Source: Kutzneria kofuensis
Lineage (GTDB): Bacteria > Actinomycetota > Actinomycetes > Mycobacteriales > Pseudonocardiaceae
Reading direction: 5' to 3'
Assembly: GCF_014203355.1 (NCBI RefSeq)
Contig: NZ_JACHIR010000001.1
Span: 6,698,038 to 6,762,037 of the forward strand
DNA length: 64,000 bases
Shown here: one piece after another, positions 16,714-25,181 of the stretch
How the letters are laid out: each line of letters opens with the position of its first letter
Numbering within the stretch: the first letter of the stretch is position 1
Position numbers and translations under genes: made by a program
Notes under the pieces: model-generated
What the model was told of the DNA's origin: nothing
Seen by the model: only the letters and a program-made list of their open reading frames with translations
Databases searched by the model: none

Positions 16714-17391
16714 CAACGCCTCGATGATCTTTCGTGCCGGCTGGACCAGCACGGCGCCGGTTGCGATGAGCACGCCGATCGCCACCAGGCTGATCACGTT
16801 CGACACGTCGATGGCGTGCGCGAGGTCGGTGGCGGAGTAGAGCACCCATGCCCGAATCAGGGCCGACGCCACCATGATCACGCCGTACGACGCGGTGATC
16901 AGCCGCTGCCAGAACCGGTAGCGCGGCACCTCCGCCCAGGCGTGGGCGAACGCCCGCTCGCGCTTCGGGTCGCCGAAGGTGGCCAGAGTGGCCGTCGCGG
17001 CGTGGCTGAACGGGACCCGGTGCAGCAGTGTGACCAGGCAGAACACCCCGCCGATGAGGAAGTACGCCGGCTCTCGCAGCGCGGCGACCAGCGGGCTCTG
17101 CGTCACCGCCGACAGCACGATCGTCACCGCCAGCTCGCACAGCACCAACAGCCCGATCATGTCGAGCCGTCCGCGGCGGACGGTGAACAGGACCGCCACG
17201 GCCCCGACTGCGATGGCCGGGGCGGTGAGCGCCCAGAACACGTCGATGCCGAACGCGCGCAGCAGGTAGTAGAGCCCGAACGACAGGGCGAGTTCCAGCA
17301 GCGTGGACAACAACCCGCTGCTGGCCCGCGGCTTCTGTGGGGTGTCTCCGGCCCGCGCGGCCGGTCCACCCTCCGCTCGCGGTTTCCGCAT
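16696..17391 (-). CDS. VC0807/septation-A-like integral membrane protein
   Basis: 231 residues, ATG 17391 with AAGGAG upstream. Five to six membrane helices with the polar signature 'GDPKRERAFAHAWAEVPRYRF' in the second half, seen in the VC0807 family of actinobacterial and proteobacterial membrane proteins of unknown function. A basic, low-complexity N-terminus (~25 residues) is cytoplasmic. Confidence 0.7.
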   Translation of the reverse strand: MRKPRAEGGPAARAGDTPQKPRASSGLLSTLLELALSFGLYYLLRAFGIDVFWALTAPAIAVGAVAVLFTVRRGRLDMIGLLVLCELAVTIVLSAVTQSPLVAALREPAYFLIGGVFCLVTLLHRVPFSHAATATLATFGDPKRERAFAHAWAEVPRYRFWQRLITASYGVIMVASALIRAWVLYSATDLAHAIDVSNVISLVAIGVLIATGAVLVQPARKIIEALLGRGQ

Positions 17392-17415
17392 CCCCGCTCC
17401 TTGGTCTGTGCCGTA

Positions 17416-17434
17416 CTAGTCCAGTACAGACTAG
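17416..17434. promoter_or_regulatory. Inverted repeat upstream of the membrane-protein gene
   Basis: CTAGTC (17416-17421) and GACTAG (17429-17434) with a 7-bp spacer form a 19-bp palindrome 25 bp upstream of the start at 17391 on the minus strand. The size and position suit a TetR/MarR-type operator; the regulator is not identified. Confidence 0.4.
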
Positions 17435-17550
17435 CAATCGGCGGTGGTGACCGTCTGCCGTCCGTGACGACGCGCGTGCACGGGGTCGCGGTCGCGAGGG
17501 CGGGCGTGTCCCGCTGAAAGTTGGCTCTCGCCGTGGAGGTATCGACTGTC

Positions 17551-17576
17551 TATATTCATCGGACGTCTGTCCGATG
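17551..17576 (+). promoter_or_regulatory. Promoter -10-like TATATT and adjoining 8+8 palindrome before the beta-helix gene
   Basis: TATATT (17551-17556) is followed at once by the perfect inverted repeat CATCGGAC-GTCT-GTCCGATG (17557-17576), whose last base abuts the ribosome site GGAGG (17576-17580). The element can act as an operator or as an RNA hairpin over the start; both are inferences. Confidence 0.45.
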
Positions 17577-17584
17577 GAGGTCTG

Positions 17585-20173
17585 ATGCGGTTCGCCATCG
17601 TTGTCGCCGCACACCTGGTAGCAGCCGCTACCGCCACGGGTGTGGCCGGTTATACCTCGGATGTTCTGCACGTTTCGCCCGATGGGCGGGGCAGCCTGTG
17701 CACCGCCCAGGCGCCCTGCGCTCTGACCACCGCACGGGACCGGGTCCGTCAGGAGCAAGGAGATGTCGTCGTCGAACTGAGCGGCGGCACCTACCGGCTC
17801 ACCAGCGCCTTCACCTTGGGCCCGCAGGATTCTGGCCGACCCGGGCACAGCGTCGTCTACCGGGCGGCCGCCGGCCAGCACCCGGTGTTCAGCGGCGCGA
17901 CCAGGGTCACCGGCTTCACCAAGGTCGACGCCGCGAAGAACATCTACCGCGCCAAGGTGCCCAAGGGCAGCGAGAGCCGGGACCTGTTCGTCGACGGCAC
18001 GAGGGCGCAGCGGACCCGCAGCGCCGTCAACCCGCCGGGTTTCTCCACCACCGCAACGGGTTTCACCACTGCTGACGGCTCGTACGCCGACTGGACGAAC
18101 CAGAGCCAGGTCGAGGTCGTCAACGACAACGCCTGGAAGCAGATGCGCTGCCCGTTGGCGTCGATCACCCGCAACGCGAGCGGCGGCTCCGACCTCATGG
18201 TCGACCCGGGCTGCTGGAACAACAACCACAGCAACGTCCCCAACCCCGGCTTCCCGTTCAACGGCGCCGGCCTGCCCACGCTGAACGGCATCAGCTGGAT
18301 CGAGAACGCGTACCAGCTGCTCGGCACGCCCGGCCAGTTCTACCTCGACGGCGCCGCCGGCTACCTCTACTACGTGCCGCGCCCGGGCCAGAACCTGGCC
18401 AAGGCGGACGTCGAACTCCCGACCACGCAGGAGTTGGTGGACGTCAGCGGCACGCCCGGCCACCTCGCGCCGCTCAACGACAGCGACTGGCGGGCCACGT
18501 ACACCGGCAGTTGGGGTTACCAGAACGGCCGGCCGCTGGGCGATCTCGGCGGCGACGTGCACTACACCAGCACCGACGGGGACTCCTTCAGCTACACCTT
18601 CACCGGCACCGGCATCCAGGTGCTGTCGGAGACCAACTCCGACGAGGGCACGATCGACGTCTACGTGGACGGCGCCAAGACGCAGACGGTCACCGCTGCC
18701 ACGTCGGAACGCCTTGCCCAGCAGGCGATCGTGAGCGTCACCGGCCTGGCCAAGGGGCAGCACACGCTCAAGCTGGTCAAGACCGGCGGCCAGTACATGC
18801 TCGTCGACGGCGTCACGGTGATTCCCGACGTCGTGAATCCCGTGCACGACATCACCTTCTCCGGCATCACGTTCGCCTACACGACCTGGAACGCACCCAC
18901 CGCCGAGGGGTACGTCGACAACCAGGCGGGCGTGCTGTGGGATCCGACCACGCGCTCGCCGATCCGCATTCCCGCCGCCGTGCAGGTGCACCGCGGGCAG
19001 CGGATCACCTTCTCCGACGACACGATCCGCAATCTGGGCACCAGCGGCATCGATCTCGCCGACCAGACCCAGGATTCCACGGTCTACCGTTCCACCGTCA
19101 CGGACACGTCCGGCATCGGCGTCGCCGTGGGCGAGGTCGACGACTACTACCAGACCCAGACCGCGCTGATGACCAGCGGAAACACCGTCTCCGACAATAC
19201 GATCCAGTTCGTCGGGCAGGAGTTCGCCGACGCCGTCGGCGTTCTTGTCGGGCACAGCCGCAACACCACCCTGTCGCACAACGACATCGGCTACACGCCG
19301 TACTCCGGCGTTTCCATCGGCTGGGGTTGGGGCTGGGCGTCGAGCTGCGATCTGCAGGCCAAGCAGGGCCTTCCGCAGCCGTGTGCGCATGGCAGCACCT
19401 ACACCGGCGGCAATCACGTCGTCGGCAATCACGTGCACAGCGTGATGGGTGAGCTCAATGACGGCGGCCCCATCTACACGCTCGGCGGCCAGGCGTCGCA
19501 GTCCGAGTTCACCGGCAACGTGCTCGGCGAATGCATCAACGGCTGCAACGCCATTTACCACGACGAGGGAAGTTCCCTCTGGTACACCCACGACAACGTG
19601 GTGAAGTCGATCGGCGGCTCCCTGTGGCTGAATCTGTGGACGCCGACCATTCACGACGACACCATTCAGAACGACTTCACCGACACCGACCACTACAACA
19701 ACAACGGCACCGACATCACGTTCCAGCCGTCCACCGTGGTGCCCGACGGCAACTGGCCGCCGGCGGCGCAGGCGATCATCGACGCCGCCGGCCCGGACAC
19801 CCCCAAGCCCGCTCTGGTCGACGACGATGACCTGCGCATCGCCTACCACGGCAGCTGGTCGTCGAGCGGCTCGCGGAACTACGGCGATCTGGACAACGGC
19901 GTCCACTACAGCCAGCAGGACGGCGCGTCGGCGACGATCACCTTCCAGGGCACCGGGATCAGCTTCCTCACCGAGACCAACTCGGACGAGGGCAAGATCG
20001 GCGTGACGCTGGACGGCACGGCCGAGCCGGCGGTCGACGCCAACACGGCCCAGCGGGGCGCGCAGCAGAAGGTGTTCACGGTCAAGGGATTGCCGTCCGG
20101 CTCGCACACCCTGACGGTGAGCAAGATCGACGGAACCTATTTCCTGGTTGACGGATTCGAGTTGATCGGCTGA
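17585..20173 (+). CDS. Secreted right-handed beta-helix protein with two beta-sandwich modules
   Basis: 862 residues from ATG 17585 (GGAGG 17576-17580). Seen: a signal peptide; a pectate-lyase/GH141-like N-terminus ('DVLHVSPDGRGS', 'TARDRVR', 'VELSGGTYRL'); beta-helix repeats around residues 420-720 with stacked Asn/Gly turns ('NTVSDNTIQFVG', 'NTTLSHNDIGYTPYSGVSIGWGWGW'); and two copies of a ~115-residue module, one inserted near 300-415, one at the C-terminus (750-862), both with 'FTGTGIQ/FQGTGIS..TETNSDEG'. It is probably a polysaccharide-degrading enzyme acting outside the cell; substrate not known. Confidence 0.8.
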   Translation: MRFAIVVAAHLVAAATATGVAGYTSDVLHVSPDGRGSLCTAQAPCALTTARDRVRQEQGDVVVELSGGTYRLTSAFTLGPQDSGRPGHSVVYRAAAGQHPVFSGATRVTGFTKVDAAKNIYRAKVPKGSESRDLFVDGTRAQRTRSAVNPPGFSTTATGFTTADGSYADWTNQSQVEVVNDNAWKQMRCPLASITRNASGGSDLMVDPGCWNNNHSNVPNPGFPFNGAGLPTLNGISWIENAYQLLGTPGQFYLDGAAGYLYYVPRPGQNLAKADVELPTTQELVDVSGTPGHLAPLNDSDWRATYTGSWGYQNGRPLGDLGGDVHYTSTDGDSFSYTFTGTGIQVLSETNSDEGTIDVYVDGAKTQTVTAATSERLAQQAIVSVTGLAKGQHTLKLVKTGGQYMLVDGVTVIPDVVNPVHDITFSGITFAYTTWNAPTAEGYVDNQAGVLWDPTTRSPIRIPAAVQVHRGQRITFSDDTIRNLGTSGIDLADQTQDSTVYRSTVTDTSGIGVAVGEVDDYYQTQTALMTSGNTVSDNTIQFVGQEFADAVGVLVGHSRNTTLSHNDIGYTPYSGVSIGWGWGWASSCDLQAKQGLPQPCAHGSTYTGGNHVVGNHVHSVMGELNDGGPIYTLGGQASQSEFTGNVLGECINGCNAIYHDEGSSLWYTHDNVVKSIGGSLWLNLWTPTIHDDTIQNDFTDTDHYNNNGTDITFQPSTVVPDGNWPPAAQAIIDAAGPDTPKPALVDDDDLRIAYHGSWSSSGSRNYGDLDNGVHYSQQDGASATITFQGTGISFLTETNSDEGKIGVTLDGTAEPAVDANTAQRGAQQKVFTVKGLPSGSHTLTVSKIDGTYFLVDGFELIG

Positions 20174-20178
20174 GGACC

Positions 20179-20220
20179 GGCCGCCGGGTCGCACGCGCGG
20201 CCCGGCGGCCTTCCTCTTTC
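20179..20220. terminator. Intrinsic terminator between convergent beta-helix and SGNH genes
   Basis: GGCCGCCGGG (20179-20188) pairs with CCCGGCGGCC (20201-20210) with a 12-nt loop, followed by TTCCTCTTTC. It starts five bases after the beta-helix stop codon and ends before the SGNH stop, so it can serve both strands. Confidence 0.75.
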
Positions 20221-20221
20221 C

Positions 20222-21418
20222 TCAGCGGATCAGGCTCAGGTCCACCGCGTTGGCCATGGCCTGCATGCCGGTGGCGTTCGGGTGCAGGTGGTCGCCGGAG
20301 TCGTAGGCGGGATTCAGGCTGTGCGGGTTGGCCGGATCGGCCATGGCCCGGTCGAAGTCGACGACGCCGTCGAAGGCTCCGCCGGTCCGCACCCAGTCGT
20401 TGACGGCCTGGCGCATGGCCTCGCGGTCGGTCGGCTCGTTGTCGGGCATGATCGTGCCGCCGATGATCCGCACGCCCGCCCGGTGCGCTTGGGCGATGAG
20501 CTGCTGGTAACCGCCGATCAGGTCCGCGGCGGTGAGCGGGCCGCCGGCGGTGTTCACGCCGGCGTGCAGGTCGTTGATGCCCTCCAACAGGATCACGGTC
20601 GAGACGCCGGCCTGGCCGAGGGCGTCGTGGCCGAAGCGCTTGAGGGCGCTGATGCCCTGCCAGATGTTCGGCACGTCGGTGAGCACGCGGTTGCCGCCGA
20701 GACCGGCGTCCACGACGCCCCGCGGCGTGCCGGCGGCGGCCAGGCGGCGGGCGAGGTCGTCGGGCCAGCGCTGGTAGGCGCCGGTGGGGGTGTTGTAGCC
20801 GTCGGTGATGGAGTCCCCGAACGCCACCACGGTACTGCGCGCGACCGACGGCACGAGGTCCACATCGGACAGATAGAACCAGGAAGTCCTTGCCGCGATG
20901 TAGTTCCCGTCGCCGTCGTCCCGGCTGTGGTCGCCGGGCAGGGACAGGAAGGTCGTGTCGAAGGCGTCCGAGTGCCAGGTGGCGGAGCTGGTCGCCTTCG
21001 GCAGGAACACGCTGACCAGCAGGTTCTGGCCGGCGCCGACGGACATCGGGATCGGGTCGCTGACCGCCTCCGCGCCGGCGGCGATGGTCAGCGTCCGCGA
21101 CCGCGAGAAGGTGACGGTGTGGTGGCTGCCGGCCACCGCGGTCGCCACGCCGCTCTGCACGGCGACGTCGACGGCGCCGACCGCCAGCGGCGTGGTGCCG
21201 CGGAGGTTGGACAGGGTGATCCGGGGCGAGGTGCCGGCGATGCTGCTGTGCACCACCATCCGGATCGTCTGGTTGGCGAAGTTGGGGCCACCGATGGTCA
21301 TGCTCGGGCCCCAGGTGGCCAGTCGGTGGGCGGCATCCGTGGCGGCGGAGGCCGGGGTCGCGCAGGTCGCCAGCGTCGCCGCGACCGCGATGGCCGCGAG
21401 CAGGGGTCTTCTCGTCAC
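20222..21418 (-). CDS. Secreted SGNH/GDSL-type hydrolase
   Basis: 398 residues from GTG 21418 (GGAGC upstream); a longer frame to 21559 runs into a repeat element and is not credible. Seen: signal peptide ('ATCATPASA'), an N-terminal beta-sandwich (~30-190), then the SGNH core: 'VVAFGDSITDG' (nucleophile Ser), 'GLGGNRV', 'EGINDL' and the C-terminal 'SGDHLHPN' with the catalytic Asp/His. Likely an esterase acting on acylated polysaccharides or lipids outside the cell. Convergent with the beta-helix protein, which could share the substrate. Confidence 0.88.
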   Translation of the reverse strand: MTRRPLLAAIAVAATLATCATPASAATDAAHRLATWGPSMTIGGPNFANQTIRMVVHSSIAGTSPRITLSNLRGTTPLAVGAVDVAVQSGVATAVAGSHHTVTFSRSRTLTIAAGAEAVSDPIPMSVGAGQNLLVSVFLPKATSSATWHSDAFDTTFLSLPGDHSRDDGDGNYIAARTSWFYLSDVDLVPSVARSTVVAFGDSITDGYNTPTGAYQRWPDDLARRLAAAGTPRGVVDAGLGGNRVLTDVPNIWQGISALKRFGHDALGQAGVSTVILLEGINDLHAGVNTAGGPLTAADLIGGYQQLIAQAHRAGVRIIGGTIMPDNEPTDREAMRQAVNDWVRTGGAFDGVVDFDRAMADPANPHSLNPAYDSGDHLHPNATGMQAMANAVDLSLIR

Positions 21419-21533
21419 GGGCTGCTCCACTCGACACGTCCTTGTGCGGAGTGCAGACGATACCCGCAGACATCGGATCTCAGGAGGGTCTGAGCGGGAG
21501 AATCTGAGCCCAGAGCGCCTAGTCATCGGAGGA

Positions 21534-21652
21534 CCCCGGCGAGTCACGCTCTCAGGCACCCCGAAATGTACGAACGGAGCAGAACTGAGCCCCGAGGCTC
21601 AGTTCTGCCCGAAACCGACATTCGGTGTGCCTGAGAGCGGGACTCGCGGGGG
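21534..21652. repeat. Inverted-repeat element copy 1 (MITE- or REP-like, 119 bp)
   Basis: The ends CCCCGGCGAGTCACGCT (21534-21550) and AGCGGGACTCGCGGGGG (21636-21652) are imperfect inverted repeats. Inside is a perfect 12-bp stem GCAGAACTGAGC/GCTCAGTTCTGC (21579-21590 with 21597-21608). It begins directly after the stop of the binding-protein gene on the minus strand. A second copy is at 26591-26707. Confidence 0.85.
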
Positions 21653-22906
21653 TCAGGCCGGGGTGTTCAGGAGCTGGGTGATCTTGGTGTCGGCGGCGGC
21701 GCTGGCCTCGGCGACCGTGGCCCGGCCGTTGTAGATGGACTGCAGCATGTCCTGGATCACGTTGGCGTTGTCCACGGCGGACCAGCGCGTGGACAACGGC
21801 GTGAACCAGCTCTTGCCGGCGGCGGTCAGCTCGACCGCCGTCACACCGCTGACAAAAGTGGACAGGCCGGTGCTGTTCGGCACCAGACCGCTCTGGCCGA
21901 GCAATCCCTCGTACTGGGTCCCGGTCAGCAGGCGGATCCACTCGGCGGCCAGATCGGCCTGCCGGCTGGCCTTGGGCACGACGAGATTGGAGCCGCCGAG
22001 GAACACCGGCATCGGCCCGTTCGCCCCCGGCATCGGGAACACGCCGAGCTGCTCGCCCAGGGTCGGGTACTTCTTGGCCACGGCGCTCGCCGTCACGCCC
22101 TGGTCGATGATCATCGCCGCCCGGCCGCTGCCGAGGGCGTCCACGTCGCTGGTCTCGTCCTTGTCCGCGGGCGCGCGAGAGACCTTCGCCACGAACTCGG
22201 CCCAGTTGCGCAACCCGGCCTGCGACTTCGGCGACGACAGGGTGCCGGCCCACTTCCCGTTCTGCTGCGTGGCGATGGTGCCGCCGGCGTCGAGCACGAA
22301 GGGCAGGGCGGCGTACTGATAGCGACCGGGGAAGTACAGCGCGGAGAAGTCCGTGGCCTTGTTGGCGGCCATCAGCTTCGCGGCGTCCGCCTCCAGCTGG
22401 GCCAGAGTGGTCGGCGGGTCGCCGAGCCCCGCCTGCTGCCACAGATCCTTGCGGTAGATGACGACGCGGTCCCCGCCGTAGTACGGGACGCCGTAGAGCC
22501 TGCCCTGGTAGCTGCCGGCATCCCGCAGACCGGTGAGCCACGTGTCGGAGTTCTCGAAGTCCTGCTTGGTCAGGTCGGTGAGCTTGCCGGTGCTGGCGTA
22601 GGCCAGCACGTCGCTGTTGCCCATCTCCATCACGTCCGGCGGCGTCGCGGCGGCCATGCCGGCCTGCCAGCGCGCGTCCCGCCCGGGCCACTCCAGCGTG
22701 GTCAGCTTCACTTGCACGTTCGGGTGCAGGGTGTGGAACTGCTGGTTCAGCTCGGAGATGACGTTGTCCGGCGCGCTCTCCTTCATCAGCCACACCGACA
22801 GCGTGGTACTCGGCCCCGGCTGCGCGTTCGGCGGCGCTGCTGCACATGCGGTGGTGAGCAGGGTCAGCGCCAGGGTGGTCAGGCCGAACGCGCGCACATG
22901 TCTCAT
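21653..22906 (-). CDS. ABC sugar transporter substrate-binding lipoprotein (orphan)
   Basis: 417 residues from ATG 22906. Seen: lipoprotein signal with lipobox 'LTTAC', then a family 1 extracellular binding protein fold ('LSVWLMKESAPDNVISELNQQF', listed to show the start of the mature domain; 'LYGVPYYGGDRVVIYRKDL'; 'VFLGGSNLVVP'). No permease or ATPase genes lie beside it, so the partner transporter must be elsewhere. Ends at the inverted-repeat element. Confidence 0.88.
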   Translation of the reverse strand: MRHVRAFGLTTLALTLLTTACAAAPPNAQPGPSTTLSVWLMKESAPDNVISELNQQFHTLHPNVQVKLTTLEWPGRDARWQAGMAAATPPDVMEMGNSDVLAYASTGKLTDLTKQDFENSDTWLTGLRDAGSYQGRLYGVPYYGGDRVVIYRKDLWQQAGLGDPPTTLAQLEADAAKLMAANKATDFSALYFPGRYQYAALPFVLDAGGTIATQQNGKWAGTLSSPKSQAGLRNWAEFVAKVSRAPADKDETSDVDALGSGRAAMIIDQGVTASAVAKKYPTLGEQLGVFPMPGANGPMPVFLGGSNLVVPKASRQADLAAEWIRLLTGTQYEGLLGQSGLVPNSTGLSTFVSGVTAVELTAAGKSWFTPLSTRWSAVDNANVIQDMLQSIYNGRATVAEASAAADTKITQLLNTPA

Positions 22907-23120
22907 ATGATCATCCCCCCGCCGGGACCGCGGTTGCGTGACGACGACAGTGAAGACGGTTTCGCACCGTGTCAATGCCTCCATTCGCGCGGGGCTGGGT
23001 ATTGTCTACGGCGTTCTGCCGTGGTGGCCCCAACCGCGTGGCGCGCGTGGCTGGTTACATGGGCGGCGGGCAGCAGTCGCGGCGCCGTGGAGCGCGCGAA
23101 ACCGTGAACGAGGAGATGGC

Positions 23121-24650
23121 GTGACCGTCGATGGCCGGGTAGTCGCGGGCCGTTACCGCTTGGGCCGACGGATCGGCAGCGGCGCGATGGGCGTCGTGTG
23201 GCAGGCGCACGACGAACTTCTGTACCGCACCGTGGCGGTCAAGCAGCTGTTGCTGCAGCCGGGGCAGACCGAGGCGGACGCCGAGGAGGCACGCCGCCGC
23301 GCGATGCGTGAGGGCCGCATCGCCGCGCGACTTCAGCATCCCAACGCGGTCGCGGTGTTCGACGTCGTGGACGAGGGCGACGGCATGCCGTGGCTGGTGA
23401 TGGAGTACGTGCCGTCCCGCAGCCTGTCCGCGGTGCTGGAGGAGCAGGGCACGCTGCCGCCGCAGGAGGCGGCCCGCATCGGCATGCACGTGGCCTCAGC
23501 GCTGGCCGCCGCGCACGCCGCCGGCATCGTGCACCGGGATGTCAAGCCCGGCAACGTGTTGCTCGGCGACGACGGCACCGTGAAGATCACCGACTTCGGC
23601 ATCTCGCGGGCCCAGGGCGACTCGACGGTGACGGCCACCGGCATGCTCGCCGGCACGCCGGCGTATCTCGCGCCGGAGATCGCCAAGGGCCACGACCCGA
23701 CCCCGTCCTCGGACGTTTTCTCCCTTGGCGCAACGCTTTACGCCGCGGTGGAGGGCGTTCCGCCGTTCGGTCTCAGCGACAACCCGTTGGCACTGCTGCA
23801 CAAGGTGGCGTCCGGCCAGATCGAGCCGCCGCGCCAGGCGGGGCCGCTCACCCAGCCGCTGCTGTCGCTGCTGTCGTCGGAGCCGACCGAGCGCGTGACG
23901 ATGGTGCGCTGCCGGGACGCGCTGGGTGCGGTGGCCGCGGGCCAGCCGGCGCCGCCGATGCCGATCCCGCAGCAGGCGCACATGCCGACCGTGGCGACCA
24001 ACGCGCAGCGGCCGGCGCCGATGGCGACGCGGGTGGAACAGCGTCCGGTCGGCGGCCCGTCGCGGTCCACCTCGACCACGGCGCTGCCGCCCGTTCGGCC
24101 GAAGGGCCAGCAGCAGTCGGGCGGCATGAATCGCGGGGCCCTGATCGGCATCGTCGCGGCGGTTGTCGTCGCGGTGATCGTCGGCGTGATCGTGGTCAGC
24201 AACCAGATGACCGGCAACCGGCCGGACAACCAGGGCGGCGGCGGCAACGCGCAGGCCGGCGGCAGCACGTCGACCACGACGAACGCGCCCGCGGTGACGT
24301 CCATCTCGCGCCAGCCCGTCACGTCGTCGCCGGACGAGAGCGTGCAGCAGCAGACGATCACCGACTTCTACGCGCAGCTGCCCAACAACGCGCAGAACGC
24401 GGCCGCCGCCTACCTCAGCCCGGACTTCATCGGCGGCGCGGACTCGTTCGTCAGCCAGATGAGCGGGCTGAAGTCGGTGACGCTGGACAACATCCGGCCC
24501 GGCGACTTCTTCTTCCAGGCCGACGAGCACCTGGTGAGCAAGGACGGCACGAAGACCGTGCAGCCGGTCGGCATCGGGCTGAAGTGGGCCGGGAGCCAGC
24601 TCTACATCAACAAGGTGCAGAACCTGGGCGCGGCGAAGCCGGAGAGCTGA
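23121..24650 (+). CDS. Membrane Ser/Thr protein kinase (PknB-like) with NTF2-like sensor
   Basis: 509 residues from GTG 23121, GAGGAG at 23110-23115; the frame extends back to 22938 without support. Kinase domain ~10-270: glycine loop 'RIGSGAMGVVW', Lys41, catalytic HRD Asp140, 'DFGISRA', 'TPAYLAPE'. A Pro/Gln-rich linker leads to a membrane helix (~340-365), a Thr/Asn-rich spacer and an extracytoplasmic domain (~415-500, 'TITDFYAQLPNNAQNAAAAYL') that looks NTF2/SnoaL-like rather than PASTA. Likely senses an external signal; substrates unknown. Confidence 0.9.
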   Translation: MTVDGRVVAGRYRLGRRIGSGAMGVVWQAHDELLYRTVAVKQLLLQPGQTEADAEEARRRAMREGRIAARLQHPNAVAVFDVVDEGDGMPWLVMEYVPSRSLSAVLEEQGTLPPQEAARIGMHVASALAAAHAAGIVHRDVKPGNVLLGDDGTVKITDFGISRAQGDSTVTATGMLAGTPAYLAPEIAKGHDPTPSSDVFSLGATLYAAVEGVPPFGLSDNPLALLHKVASGQIEPPRQAGPLTQPLLSLLSSEPTERVTMVRCRDALGAVAAGQPAPPMPIPQQAHMPTVATNAQRPAPMATRVEQRPVGGPSRSTSTTALPPVRPKGQQQSGGMNRGALIGIVAAVVVAVIVGVIVVSNQMTGNRPDNQGGGGNAQAGGSTSTTTNAPAVTSISRQPVTSSPDESVQQQTITDFYAQLPNNAQNAAAAYLSPDFIGGADSFVSQMSGLKSVTLDNIRPGDFFFQADEHLVSKDGTKTVQPVGIGLKWAGSQLYINKVQNLGAAKPES

Positions 24651-24666
24651 TCCCGGCCCGGTCGCC

Positions 24667-25155
24667 TCAGGCCGGCAGCACGGATTCGACGGCCGCGACC
24701 AGCCCGGCGTCCTCGGGCTCGGTCCGCGGCCGGAACCGGCCGACCACCTTGCCGCCCGGCGCGACCAGGAACTTCTCGAAGTTCCACTGCACGTCGCCGG
24801 CGGCGCCCTCGGCGTCCGCGGTCTGGGTGAGCTCGGTGTAGAGCGGGTGCCGGTCCTCCCCGTTGACCTCGACCTTGGCCATCATCGGGAACGTCACGCC
24901 GTACGTGGTGGAGCAGAAGGTCTGGATCTCCTCGGCGCTGCCGGGCTCCTGGCCCATGAACTGGTTGCACGGGATGCCGACGACGCTGAAGCCGCGGTCG
25001 GCGTAGCGCTCGTGCAGCCGCTCCAGGCCGGCGTACTGCGGGGTCAGGCCGCAGCGGGACGCCACGTTCACCACGAGTAGCGCCTTGTCACCGAGCGCGC
25101 CCAGGGTGGTCGGCTCGCCGCCGAGTGTGGTCAGCTGAAGATCCAGGATGCTCAT
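24667..25155 (-). CDS. Glutathione peroxidase family (thioredoxin-type peroxidase)
   Basis: 162 residues, the usual bacterial length. Seen: peroxidatic Cys35 in 'NVASRCGLTPQY', the Gln of 'CNQFMGQEPG' and the Trp/Asn of 'WNFEKFLV', which together form the catalytic tetrad. There is a second Cys in 'GIPCNQF' and another in 'TFCSTTY', so it probably uses thioredoxin-like reductants or mycothiol rather than glutathione. Divergent from the amidase gene by 26 bp. Confidence 0.92.
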   Translation of the reverse strand: MSILDLQLTTLGGEPTTLGALGDKALLVVNVASRCGLTPQYAGLERLHERYADRGFSVVGIPCNQFMGQEPGSAEEIQTFCSTTYGVTFPMMAKVEVNGEDRHPLYTELTQTADAEGAAGDVQWNFEKFLVAPGGKVVGRFRPRTEPEDAGLVAAVESVLPA

Positions 25156-25181
25156 GGTTCGAGCCTAGACGGAGGCGTTGC

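Noticed and set aside
16667-20194. A 1175-residue minus-strand frame over the beta-helix gene
   Set aside because: Shadow frame; composition is Val/Gly/Asp/Arg-biased and it contradicts the clear beta-helix protein on the other strand.
20222-21559. SGNH hydrolase starting at 21559
   Set aside because: The added residues come from the inverted-repeat element and precede a normal signal peptide at 21418.
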